Positions 9,220 through 17,444 of a stretch of DNA of 38,606 nt are shown in pieces (position 1 is the first letter of the stretch; the number at the start of each line of letters is the position of its first letter). The notes under the pieces are model-generated. The model was not told the origin of the DNA and did not search any database. It saw only the letters and a list, made by a program, of their open reading frames with translations. The translations under genes and the position numbers were made by a program. The stretch spans positions 1-38,606 of the IMG/VR virus record IMGVR_UViG_3300028837_001247. One strand, given 5' to 3'. This DNA is from a virus.

Positions 9220-10056
9220 TTATAGTTCCCAGCCAAGATATCCACCGCCGTGCGATTCGTGCATGTCAAATTCTCTTGCCCGATCAATATTTTTCCTGGC
9301 TTTCGCTTGTAATGCAAGATAACTTTCTTCCTGTTTACCGGCTAGTTCCCCGTGTTGTTCCGCTAAACCCAGGCGTGTCTGTATTGCTCCCAGGCGTGTC
9401 TGTATTGCCTCGTTTTGGAATGCACGCACTGGCTGCGTAGCCTTATAAAACGCCTGTCGTTCCTCTAATATGTCAGTAAGCCCGGACTCGCTGTGCGGCC
9501 TCCCCGCTCTTCCCGTGGTCGCCTTTATCTGCGGACTTGATTCGGATCTTAAACCAGTTGCGAATAATATCGAGGGTACCCCGGGTGCCCCGGGAGCGGC
9601 CTGCATCTCAGGCGGCTGCGCTTTTATCTTTTGGAAAGAAGTGCTTGCATACAAACGCTCGGCTTTATCTAAAGCCCTTTCAGTTTCTTTTCTAGCCGCT
9701 CTATACTTTTTTTTGTCACTTCTTACTTTTTTGTATTCCCACGTATCGCGATGCCTTGATTTCTGTTTATATTTGACGTATTTATTGTACTGCCTCTTAA
9801 ACTTATTCAAATGACCCAACATTTCAGTGCTATACGAACCCATGACTCCTGACTGAGCTTGCAAGGCCGCTGAAAACCCACTCTGATATTTCTGAAGTAC
9901 CTGTCGCTCTTCTTCGTTGTAGTCTTTCCATTGACCCATGTAGCCTTCCTGTTGACCTAAATACCTTCGTATCCGGGGGGAAAGGCCCGCCTCGCCTTCT
10001 ATGCCTGCATCAACGGCCCCTGGCCTACCAGCTACGGTCTCTTCCTGAATTGGCAT
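9220..10056 (-). CDS. Coiled-coil virion protein, unknown
   Basis: 278 residues. The N-terminal half is helical and polar. A very basic helix lies near 95-150 (many Lys/Arg, including KSRHRD and KKYRAARKETE), then a Pro/Ala linker (PPEMQAAPGAPGVPS). The C-terminal helix carries an exact heptad duplication (IQTRLGA IQTRLGL) before AEQHGELAGKQ. The tail is aromatic (HGGGYLGWEL), like that of its neighbours. AGAGGATATGTT precedes the ATG. The basic helix could bind packaged DNA. No family is recognised; it is grouped with the putative ejection proteins by position and by the shared repeat. Confidence 0.65.
   Translation of the reverse strand: MPIQEETVAGRPGAVDAGIEGEAGLSPRIRRYLGQQEGYMGQWKDYNEEERQVLQKYQSGFSAALQAQSGVMGSYSTEMLGHLNKFKRQYNKYVKYKQKSRHRDTWEYKKVRSDKKKYRAARKETERALDKAERLYASTSFQKIKAQPPEMQAAPGAPGVPSILFATGLRSESSPQIKATTGRAGRPHSESGLTDILEERQAFYKATQPVRAFQNEAIQTRLGAIQTRLGLAEQHGELAGKQEESYLALQAKARKNIDRAREFDMHESHGGGYLGWEL
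9368..9409 (-). repeat. 21-bp tandem duplication (two copies)
   Basis: Units 9368-9388 and 9389-9409 agree at 20 of 21 positions and encode the two IQTRLGx heptads. The sequence is unrelated to the 21-bp unit in the neighbouring gene. Confidence 0.9.
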
Positions 10057-10068
10057 AACATATCCTCT

Positions 10069-10584
10069 TTAATAATTCCCGGTTGCAGCAGGGTCCCAAT
10101 CGTAGTCGAAGTCGGAGGGCATCCTTTCGCGCAGGAGCCGCCAGTACGCTTCATCCCGCTTTTGTTGTTTCGCCCGCTCCATTCCGGCCAGGGTTAGCTC
10201 TGTCGCTCCCAGCCCTATTGCCCATGGCCCCATGCTTTTCATGTGCTCGTATTCTTTCTCCGCAAGCCCGAGTCGCCCCCTGCCAAGCTCTGCCTCTATG
10301 CCGGCTCGTTCTGCCTCTATGCCGACTCGTTCCTTACCGAGGGCAAGACCGGTTCGTGCCAGGCCTAGCCGGCCCGCGAACCGTTCGGCTCCTGTCGCAA
10401 GCTCTTCGCGCTCTAATCTGCGGCCTTCCTCTGCCGCAAGGCCGCTTTCCTCGGCCATAGTTGTTGCCGCCACTGGAGCCGCTGCCCCCGCTAATTCGCT
10501 AGCCGAAAGGACTTGCCTGCCACTCGCTCTTGCCGCCTGCTTCTTTCTTTCAATATCACGAAAGTACTCAGTCCATAAAGCCAT
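10069..10584 (-). CDS. Ala/Glu-rich coiled-coil virion protein, unknown
   Basis: 171 residues, rich in Ala, Glu, Gly and Arg. After WTEYFRDIERKKQAARA the chain is a long helix with a heptad duplication (VGIEAER AGIEAEL) followed by GRLGLAEKEYEH. That last motif is nearly the same as the RLGLAEQHGEL of the next gene and the RLGMAEETHGL of the 345-residue protein. Then comes a short apolar helix (WAIGLGATELTLAG), a charged helix and an acidic, aromatic tail (DFDYDWDPAATGNY). GGAGAAATATC precedes the ATG. Likely a paralogue of the neighbouring coiled-coil proteins, with a structural role by position. Confidence 0.65.
   Translation of the reverse strand: MALWTEYFRDIERKKQAARASGRQVLSASELAGAAAPVAATTMAEESGLAAEEGRRLEREELATGAERFAGRLGLARTGLALGKERVGIEAERAGIEAELGRGRLGLAEKEYEHMKSMGPWAIGLGATELTLAGMERAKQQKRDEAYWRLLRERMPSDFDYDWDPAATGNY
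10289..10330 (-). repeat. 21-bp tandem duplication (two copies)
   Basis: Units 10289-10309 and 10310-10330 agree at 20 of 21 positions and encode the VGIEAER/AGIEAEL heptads. Confidence 0.9.
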
Positions 10585-10596
10585 GATATTTCTCCA

Positions 10597-10848
10597 CTAT
10601 CTTCTAACAGCCCCTGTCGCCTGCATTTGCAGGCGGCGTCTTGCGTTTATATGGTTTGCCATGGCCCGCGAATCCGCATTGTCCCTGGATAGCCGCCTAA
10701 CACCTTTCTTGATCTTATCCTTGCCACACACAGGGCACGGAGAGGCTATATAAGACACGTCTTTGCCTGTATTGGGCGTTAACCAGCCGCCTCGACAAGT
10801 CCACACAAGGCCATTCTGTTTTTCGGAATATCCGCAGCTACTCTTCAT
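10597..10848 (-). CDS. Small zinc-ribbon-like protein
   Basis: 83 residues. Two cysteines (C5, C18) precede a CPVCGK knuckle near residue 38, giving a plausible Cys4 zinc site. The C-terminal third is strongly basic (RRLSRDNADSR, NARRRLQMQ). AAGGACTTT precedes the ATG. The gene lies between the large appendage gene and the coiled-coil group. Nothing more specific than a small metal-binding, possibly nucleic-acid-binding protein can be said. Confidence 0.6.
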   Translation of the reverse strand: MKSSCGYSEKQNGLVWTCRGGWLTPNTGKDVSYIASPCPVCGKDKIKKGVRRLSRDNADSRAMANHINARRRLQMQATGAVRR

Positions 10849-10860
10849 AAAGTCCTTTTA

Positions 10861-13800
10861 CTATCCTAAAGTCGTATCCGTCCTTATTATGCTGTACAAT
10901 ATACCCAGTGCGATTGGAGAAAAGCCATCCACTTTATCACTCGTCGAGCAACTCAGCTTCAGTTCGTGACTCACCCCCTGCTTATTTACCCGCTGCACAT
11001 GCTTGCTGTATCGCTTGCCCGTGGCGTACATTGGCACACTGGTCAATGACGTCCAGGATTCGTCCCCGTCTGCACGATACTCTATTGCGACTAGGTCACG
11101 TACCAGAACCGAAACATCATCGACATACCAGGTGCCTGCCTGGCTGGATGTAACAACAATAGTAGCTGAACTCCCACCGGCAGCCTCAATGCAAGAAAAA
11201 GCAATTCTGTTCCAGGTATTTTGGGTAAGTCCTGTATGTTGTTTAAGATGGTTATATTGATAACCACCAATTCCTTTTTGTACAAAAATATAAACATCTG
11301 TTGTACTGACCGGATATACCCACACCACGTAGGAATATTCAACATCCGTAATAGTTGTAAATGAATCACTTTCAATACCTTTAACTACTCCATCAGCAAC
11401 AAACTTTCTACTATAAGTTCCACCATGAGCTTGTTCGTTTGATCTTTCATTTGTCGTAGGGGTGTTATAATCATTCCAATTATCATCAATTTCCATGTCA
11501 CCGTTAGGACAAAGCTCGTTAAACTTCGCCTTCACCATCAACTTCAGAAAATCTATCTGCGTAACATCCCACATAGACTTAGTAGGCAGGACATCCCTTA
11601 GCGTGACTGATTGATCTATGGCCGTGCCGTCAAATGTGGTGCCATTCTCGTTATGCCGCACATAGCCGTCGTTAAAGCCGATAAACCCGTATTGCGCCCC
11701 GTTCGTATCCTCCGCCCTGAATATGCACTGCGGATATGTCGGGGGCTCCTTCTTGAACCATTTCATCCTTATTAGATCACAGACCAGCCATACATTCGGG
11801 GTTGTCTGCCCAACTCCGGACGGAATGAGAAGATTGTACTCTTTGAGCAATGGGTCAACCTTGCCGATTGAGCTATCAATTGCGGAATAATTCACGCACC
11901 GACTGTCATTCGGATCAAAATAGGGCTCTATGCCTTCCATCGACATAATCACGCCGCCATCGAAAACTACGGGGCCGGCATAGGGAAGCCAGATAGTAAT
12001 ATTGCGATTGCCCACCTTGCCAAGCTGATAGCCGACTTCGCATGTATCCATAGTCAGGGGAGCAGCATTGCCTATAATGCCGGAAATCTTATTTTTCTCA
12101 AAAGTATCGGGCGAGAATCCAGTTAAAATCCATGTCTCGGTGTTCTTGCATAGGGCGGCCATGTTGTATATTGAGGAACCATGCCGATTATACAGACCGA
12201 TACCGGATATAAGGTTTTCTGCCTCGCCAAAGTACAGAGTTGTTGAATCATCGCCATTATAGACGTCCGGTGCGTTCTCCGCGCTTACAAGAACAGCTTC
12301 CGGGGATTCGTCGGGACTGCATAGCAGCGTCCGTGTCTGAAAGCTGACCGCGAACTTATGGGCAGATATTTTCGGAGGATTCGGAATGCCGGTGATATAG
12401 TAGATCTGAGCCTCGGCATCGAGTGTTGCCGATACCGTGAATTCATAATAATAGTACGGCCCTTCCTTGCTGATAGTCGTCGGGAACTCGGTGCCACGGG
12501 CAGGCGGGGTAAAATTTATGACTCCGGAACCGGCAATCGTAGCCCCGCCCTCTGCCGTGCCGTCATGCATAGTGCTGACCGCCTCAAAGCTATCGCCGTC
12601 ATTATACTTTATCGTAAGCACGGAGGCCGTGCCGTTTCCTTTACCTGCTGGCACGAATACCTCAAAGCCCTGTTGCGGGGATAAAAAGCCAAGCAATAGT
12701 TTATGAGTGGTGGCCACCAGCCCGCTGACATCTGCTATGGTGGTGGTAATGGCATCGTTTACCTCGATCGTGTAGTCATGATAAACTGAGGTATCGTATT
12801 TCTTGCAGGCTGCAACCACGCTCGGGTCGCCGCTCCAGATATTCTTGATCGTTTGGAACGAGGCGTCTACGGTGATGTGCGAGATTTCCGCACTGCCGGC
12901 TGACAGCACGAATTGATAGAAATAGACTATCCGTCCCTCGAGGTACTTTGGTTTCGATGTGGCTTTGGTATCGCCCCACGTGATTGTGCCGGTTTTGGCA
13001 AGGGATATGTCCCCCGCTGCCGTGTTGTCTGCCTCGGTCAAATCGGACCATGCCGTGCCCGTCCATTCCTTGAACTGGATATTTGATGCCGTATCGTTAG
13101 CCGTCTTGATATAGATTTTAACGCCCTTCACTGGCCTAGTCGAACCGATAACACCACGCATATAGCTACCGCCGAGGGCCGCGATTTCGTCGCTGTCGTC
13201 CAGTGTGTTCTGAATTTGCTCGGTGAAATCCCTGGCGTTCGTGACAGTGTTTGTAATAGCCGCTGTGGACAGAATAAAAGCCGCACAGCGCAACTCGTCC
13301 CCGCCCCAAATCAGGGATTCCTTGCCATTGCAGTAGACGACATTACCCTGTGGAGCCGCTACGAACTGGCCCCTGGATGCGCCGGAGGGTTCCGTGTAGA
13401 GCGTGCTGCTTTCAAAGTTGCCCTGGTCGGGAATGGCGGTCTTGTTGTCGAGAATGGCCGTTGTGCCCGCACTGTTTGCTGCCTGGATTAAAACATGACT
13501 CTCTGCGGGCTGGTCTTTGTTGAAATGGTAGCCACTTAAAATATTATCATGAATAGCCCCTGTCAGGTTTGAGATCGTGCCGGACCAGGAGTTGCCACCG
13601 CTAGCGCTATCCCACGAAATCATAGCATAGATGTATCGGAAATCCTGCTTTTCCGTCAAAGACAGGGTCAGGGTTTCGATAAGGGTTGCCCGTGCTTCGT
13701 CTGAGTAAATACGGGCATATAAAGTGCCATTGGCCCCAACGGCCTCATCGCGCTCTATCGTTAAGTAATAATCGGTGCTGAGAGAAAGCAGAGCCGACTC

Positions 13801-15321
13801 GACTTCTGTATCTACTGCCCCGTTTGTCTCCCTGAGCACAAGCCATTGTCCCGTGGAAAGTACAAGATTTGAGATCGTGCCAGACCAGGCATTATTGCCC
13901 GTAGCGCTGTCATAAGAAATCATGCCGAACAGATATCGAAAATCCTGCTTTTCAGTGAGAGTGACGGTGAGAGTGTCTACCAGAGTAGTCCTTGCACTAT
14001 CCGAATAAATATAAGCGTATAAGGTGCCATAAGTGCCTATTGCTTCGTCTCGTTTGAGGGTAAGATAGTAATCGGTATTTTGAGATAACGAAGTGTACGA
14101 GTCGATTGTATCGGTTGCCCCATTCGTTTCTTTAAGTGTTAGGTGTGAATAAATACCATTGTAGATCGTGACATACGGACTGGTGCCGTGCGCTACCGCC
14201 AGCAGCGAGCCGTCATGGTTGAAGGCGGCACCATTGCTAAGGCCGGTCGGCAGCGTGCCGGGATCCGCGACCTTACTCCAGTCGGACGTGTTGTAGATCG
14301 TGACATACGGACTGGTGCTGTGCGCTACCGCCAGCAGCGAGCCGTCATGGTTGAAGGCGGCACCATAGCCAGAGCTGGCCGGCAGCGTGCCGGGATCCGC
14401 GACCTTACTCCAGTCGGACGTGTTGTAGATCGTGACATACGGACTGGTGCTGTGCGCTACCGCCAGCAGCGAGCCGTCATGGTTGAAGGCGGCACCATTG
14501 CCAGAGCTGGCCGGCAGCGTGCCGGGATCCGCGACTTTATCAAAACTATCATTTGATTCATTAAACAAGGCAAGATGATCCAAATCATTATCTGCCAGTC
14601 CGTACAATCCATTTCCATTCGCAGGATCATCATTTGATATAGCCCACAGGCCGCAGATACCATTTGTCGAGGAAGTACATTTGAATTGCAACTTATGTTC
14701 AAAGCTCCCGTCAAGATCGGCATTCCCGGCTCCCATATCCCTGTGAACGTAGACATCTTCGTCAGTATCAAGGTTCGCCACGGTGATGGTGTTCTCTGCC
14801 GCCGTGACCCGAGCAGGTACATCGGTCTCGGTAAAAGCCGTGTAGTCGTAGAGGTCTTTCAGATAGAGGGCAAGATGGTCGGTATCGGCTCCGGCAAGGC
14901 CCGTCAGGTCGTCAACACCATTCGCCAGCGCCCATAATCCGCAGATACCACCCGGGTCAGTACACTTGAACTGAAGTTGATGCTCAAAATCGCCGTCGAA
15001 GTGCCCCGCCCCTTCGTCATAATAAACCTGGGCATCTTCGTCCGTATCAAGGTCGGCAACGGTGATGGTGTGTGCTGCTATACCTACCCGTGTATCTGTG
15101 TCTACCTCCGTAAAACTAGTGTAGTTGTAGCTGGAATAGAATGGCGCAGTATTGACCTTCGTATATCCGTTCACGCCCTTGATAGACTTGTCCGTAGGCC
15201 GCATATTCTTGATGTCGGAAAACGAGTTTTCGTCAAGAAGCAACGGGTCATCCGTGATTTGCCACTTTCCGTTGAAGGGAATCTCAAGGCGTTGGGGCTG
15301 TCGCTGTCGCTGGTCGGCCAC
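10861..15321 (-). CDS. Large multidomain tail/appendage protein (ConA-like halves, WD-like propeller blades, carbohydrate-binding-like domain)
   Basis: 1486 residues. The N-terminus (1-60) resembles phage stabilisation/tail-hub proteins. Then come two tandem copies of a beta-rich half domain (A1 about 67-155, A2 about 159-255, each with TITVAxLDTDED and GICGLWA). Three 44-residue WD/YVTN-like blades follow (about 259-390, AAFNHDGSLLAVAH). Two copies of a second half domain come next (B1 about 391-488, B2 about 490-588, each with LTEKQDFRY and SGTISNL). The middle is beta-rich, and residues near 1250-1400 resemble a CBM4/9-type galactose-binding fold (NGDMEIDDNW to WYVDDVSV). GTG is the start, with GAGGT seven bases upstream. 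Probably a receptor-binding or tail hub component; the domain names are by eye. Confidence 0.7.
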   Translation of the reverse strand: MADQRQRQPQRLEIPFNGKWQITDDPLLLDENSFSDIKNMRPTDKSIKGVNGYTKVNTAPFYSSYNYTSFTEVDTDTRVGIAAHTITVADLDTDEDAQVYYDEGAGHFDGDFEHQLQFKCTDPGGICGLWALANGVDDLTGLAGADTDHLALYLKDLYDYTAFTETDVPARVTAAENTITVANLDTDEDVYVHRDMGAGNADLDGSFEHKLQFKCTSSTNGICGLWAISNDDPANGNGLYGLADNDLDHLALFNESNDSFDKVADPGTLPASSGNGAAFNHDGSLLAVAHSTSPYVTIYNTSDWSKVADPGTLPASSGYGAAFNHDGSLLAVAHSTSPYVTIYNTSDWSKVADPGTLPTGLSNGAAFNHDGSLLAVAHGTSPYVTIYNGIYSHLTLKETNGATDTIDSYTSLSQNTDYYLTLKRDEAIGTYGTLYAYIYSDSARTTLVDTLTVTLTEKQDFRYLFGMISYDSATGNNAWSGTISNLVLSTGQWLVLRETNGAVDTEVESALLSLSTDYYLTIERDEAVGANGTLYARIYSDEARATLIETLTLSLTEKQDFRYIYAMISWDSASGGNSWSGTISNLTGAIHDNILSGYHFNKDQPAESHVLIQAANSAGTTAILDNKTAIPDQGNFESSTLYTEPSGASRGQFVAAPQGNVVYCNGKESLIWGGDELRCAAFILSTAAITNTVTNARDFTEQIQNTLDDSDEIAALGGSYMRGVIGSTRPVKGVKIYIKTANDTASNIQFKEWTGTAWSDLTEADNTAAGDISLAKTGTITWGDTKATSKPKYLEGRIVYFYQFVLSAGSAEISHITVDASFQTIKNIWSGDPSVVAACKKYDTSVYHDYTIEVNDAITTTIADVSGLVATTHKLLLGFLSPQQGFEVFVPAGKGNGTASVLTIKYNDGDSFEAVSTMHDGTAEGGATIAGSGVINFTPPARGTEFPTTISKEGPYYYYEFTVSATLDAEAQIYYITGIPNPPKISAHKFAVSFQTRTLLCSPDESPEAVLVSAENAPDVYNGDDSTTLYFGEAENLISGIGLYNRHGSSIYNMAALCKNTETWILTGFSPDTFEKNKISGIIGNAAPLTMDTCEVGYQLGKVGNRNITIWLPYAGPVVFDGGVIMSMEGIEPYFDPNDSRCVNYSAIDSSIGKVDPLLKEYNLLIPSGVGQTTPNVWLVCDLIRMKWFKKEPPTYPQCIFRAEDTNGAQYGFIGFNDGYVRHNENGTTFDGTAIDQSVTLRDVLPTKSMWDVTQIDFLKLMVKAKFNELCPNGDMEIDDNWNDYNTPTTNERSNEQAHGGTYSRKFVADGVVKGIESDSFTTITDVEYSYVVWVYPVSTTDVYIFVQKGIGGYQYNHLKQHTGLTQNTWNRIAFSCIEAAGGSSATIVVTSSQAGTWYVDDVSVLVRDLVAIEYRADGDESWTSLTSVPMYATGKRYSKHVQRVNKQGVSHELKLSCSTSDKVDGFSPIALGILYSIIRTDTTLG
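14161..14540 (-). repeat. 132-bp tandem repeats encoding propeller blades
   Basis: Units starting at 14161, 14293 and 14425 (offset 132, 44 codons) are nearly identical at the DNA level. The third is cut at about 14540. Confidence 0.92.
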
Positions 15322-15325
15322 AATA

Positions 15326-16228
15326 TTACCTCAATTTTACCATTAGTCTGGGTTGTTCCTTCGCAAACCCCTTGGAAGCCATTTGTTTTGCGTTGTCAAT
15401 CTGCATACGCCAATGTTGATAAAACGCATCACCAAAATCAGGTACCTGGTCCCTGTACTTGTAAAGCCAGGCTGCATATTTCGCGAACGCATCTGCATAG
15501 TCATAGGAAATGCTGTACACATCATAATCTGAATACACGGGAGCCGGTTTTTGCAAATAATAAACCGTTACTGTATGGCCATCCGTATCCGGGGGTGGAT
15601 CGAGTATCAGCTTCATTCTTTTCTTGGGCTGAATAATAAAGGCGTCACTGGTGTCTATCTCGTTATCCGTGCCGCCGAACAAACAAACCTCCAGTATTTT
15701 GGTGGATGCCACCTTGACTACCACGCCGTCAGAGCCATCAGTGGTATTATGTATGATATCCCCGGGTGTTACATCAGCAAACACCTCAGTATCCATGGTT
15801 AGCGTAGCCTTACTGCCCACGGCACTGCCACCATCATTATCTGCGGTATCGCTTATAAGATCGTCAAGCGTCTGATCGTCTGAGATTGTGAAGCTGGCAG
15901 GAGTTGCGGAGGTCGTGTTATTATCGACGATCACATCCTCATAAGGTCTGAAGGGTATGAAGGTGTAATCGGACGCGTCGTAGTACTTAAGAAAAAAGTC
16001 ATCATCCTGCTCAAGATACAGAGCCAGAAAATCGCCACTGAGCGCATAGCCCGCCTGATTTTTAGCCGTGGTAATGGATTGCTCGGCGGTCAGGCATTCC
16101 GTCTCGATAACCCATCGACAGGCTGCCGCATACAGGAAATCATACGAGGATCGGGTGTCCAGGAACGGATCGCCCTCAACTGTATTGAGCAAATGTCTCA
16201 AGCGCCTGCGGAGGTCTTTTCCGTCCAT
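15326..16228 (-). CDS. Putative head-tail connector/adaptor protein
   Basis: 300 residues. The N-terminal helical part (KDLRRRLRHLLNTVEGDPFL, then a tyrosine-rich helix with SYDFLYAAACRWV) and the C-terminal helices (YADAFAKYAAWLYKYRD, YQHWRMQIDNAKQM) match the layout of small podovirus and siphovirus adaptor proteins that bind below the portal. Between them, at about residues 103-207, sits a beta-rich acidic insertion (low-complexity Asp/Thr/Ser). AAGGAATAGAG precedes the ATG, and the stop lies just before the GTG of the 1486-residue gene. The adaptor role is inferred from helix pattern and location between capsid and tail genes. Confidence 0.6.
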   Translation of the reverse strand: MDGKDLRRRLRHLLNTVEGDPFLDTRSSYDFLYAAACRWVIETECLTAEQSITTAKNQAGYALSGDFLALYLEQDDDFFLKYYDASDYTFIPFRPYEDVIVDNNTTSATPASFTISDDQTLDDLISDTADNDGGSAVGSKATLTMDTEVFADVTPGDIIHNTTDGSDGVVVKVASTKILEVCLFGGTDNEIDTSDAFIIQPKKRMKLILDPPPDTDGHTVTVYYLQKPAPVYSDYDVYSISYDYADAFAKYAAWLYKYRDQVPDFGDAFYQHWRMQIDNAKQMASKGFAKEQPRLMVKLR

Positions 16229-16233
16229 GGGCT

Positions 16234-16494
16234 CTATTCCTTATCACGGCATTCTTTACAACGATTAAACCCCTTAATTCTTGTCAGGTCCGCCTTTTTT
16301 TTTACCGGCACGCCACAGCAGTCGCAGACCAGCGTAACTGACAGCACTGCGTTAAGAGCCGCTAGTTCTGCCCCTGTTTCCGCGTCCAGACCTAATTCAC
16401 GCTCACCAGCGGACGGATACGTGCAATCAGTATGGCCTGCCAGGTCAGTGTAAGTGCCACTTGATATCAGACTGTTCTTATGGATGTCGTACAT
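16234..16494 (-). CDS. Small zinc-ribbon protein
   Basis: 86 residues. The C-terminal 35 residues carry CDCCGVPVKKKAD and CKECRDKE, a clear CxxC...CxxC zinc ribbon. The N-terminal half is polar with an Ala/Glu helix (ELGLDAETGAELAALNAVL). The stop lies a few bases before the adaptor start. The ribosome site is weak (GAAAGAAAAAG). Unknown role; perhaps assembly or DNA contact, judging by the ribbon. Confidence 0.65.
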   Translation of the reverse strand: MYDIHKNSLISSGTYTDLAGHTDCTYPSAGERELGLDAETGAELAALNAVLSVTLVCDCCGVPVKKKADLTRIKGFNRCKECRDKE

Positions 16495-16534
16495 CTACTT
16501 TTTCTTTCTATGTCTCTGGTACAATTCAATTCAA

Positions 16535-16603
16535 GACGAAAGCCACATTGGCGACAAAACGACTCAACAGTTTTGAATAAAGGTTCACTCTTTCGTCGTT
16601 TTG
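16535..16603. promoter_or_regulatory. Two mutually exclusive inverted repeats in a 128-bp gap
   Basis: GACGAAAG (16535-16542) can pair with CTTTCGTC (16590-16597), and CAAAACGAC (16555-16563) with GTCGTTTTG (16595-16603). The two right arms share GTC at 16595-16597, so only one full stem can form. Together with its flanks this fills the gap between the zinc-ribbon gene and the Cys-rich gene. Confidence 0.45.
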
Positions 16604-16622
16604 GCATTTAGCGCCTCCGCCC

Positions 16623-17375
16623 CTAATAAGTCAGTGGTTGCGGAAAAAGTAATATGTTTTCTTCCGCTTTGCCGCTGAAATAGTCAGCATACACGGCCTT
16701 CCAGGTATCGTCGCTAATGCTATGCGCCTGCTCTATCCAACCACGCACGCGCTGATCAATCAGCCAATCCACCTGGTCAATATCCTGCCAATCCGCAGGA
16801 TCGATCAGCCTTTTAACCTCAGCCTCGACCTCCGCTTGATAATCCGTTACGCTCCACTTATCTGACGGACCGTGCTTGTTCTCCATCTCCGTACAGCCGC
16901 GTTTCAGAATGACGTCAGGCTGACCCGAAATGTTTTGCTGGATCAGATTAATTATTTGCAGCTTGCGCTCCTGACCTTCCTTTTTGTTGGTGCAATAGCA
17001 AAACGCCACGTAGCAGCCACGGGTGTATGACCTGGGATCGAATCCCACTTTCCCGGCGATCTTTAGCCTGTCCATCATGGTCCAGCATTTATACATCTCC
17101 GCCACGTTCCGAAACTTAGCCACAACTTTCCAGCAATGTTGCTGACAGTAACTGGGCACCATATTGAAACGCATAAATAAGATATCGTAATCATAATGAC
17201 ATCTATGCAGGCCCTCGTATGGACCGGTGAATACATAATAGGTGTCTTTCGGCACGGTCCCGATTAAACCCATGCGCTTTTTGCCAGGCCGTAAAATAAG
17301 CCTACCGTCCTGAATCCATGGCTCAAGCGTTTTATAGACATACCGGGAAATGTCGAAATCTTGTTTTCGATACAT
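16623..17375 (-). CDS. Cys/Trp/Tyr-rich protein of unknown function
   Basis: 250 residues, not recognised. It is unusually rich in Cys, Tyr and Trp: CHYDYD, YCQQHCWKVV, MYKCWTMM and GCYVAFCYC are spread between residues 60 and 135. These could build one or more metal sites. The C-terminal half is acidic and helical (YQAEVEAEVKRLIDPADWQDID). I take the ATG at 17375. A TTG at 17402 is in frame but lies inside the loop of the hairpin at 17391-17422 and lacks a ribosome site. The gene sits between the beta-helix protein and the connector, so a virion role is likely, although the Cys-rich core would be unusual for one. Confidence 0.65.
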   Translation of the reverse strand: MYRKQDFDISRYVYKTLEPWIQDGRLILRPGKKRMGLIGTVPKDTYYVFTGPYEGLHRCHYDYDILFMRFNMVPSYCQQHCWKVVAKFRNVAEMYKCWTMMDRLKIAGKVGFDPRSYTRGCYVAFCYCTNKKEGQERKLQIINLIQQNISGQPDVILKRGCTEMENKHGPSDKWSVTDYQAEVEAEVKRLIDPADWQDIDQVDWLIDQRVRGWIEQAHSISDDTWKAVYADYFSGKAEENILLFPQPLTY

Positions 17376-17390
17376 AAGCTTTTTGATAAT

Positions 17391-17422
17391 AACTACCCCC
17401 AAAGCACTTTCTGGGGGTAGTT
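17391..17422. terminator. Perfect 10-bp GC-rich hairpin, possible terminator
   Basis: AACTACCCCC (17391-17400) is the exact complement of GGGGGTAGTT (17413-17422), with a 12-base loop that itself holds AAAG/CTTT. It follows the beta-helix gene stop. No clear U-tract follows on the minus strand, so termination or message protection is only a suggestion. Confidence 0.45.
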
Positions 17423-17444
17423 GCTCAAATAGTTACTCAAAGGG

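Noticed and set aside
8970-10330. CRISPR-like array from the 21-bp repeats
   Set aside because: Units are directly tandem, differ between genes, and are in-frame coding; there are no spacers.
14188-14556. Plus-strand 122-codon frame over the propeller repeats
   Set aside because: A shadow of the 132-bp repeats in the large appendage gene.
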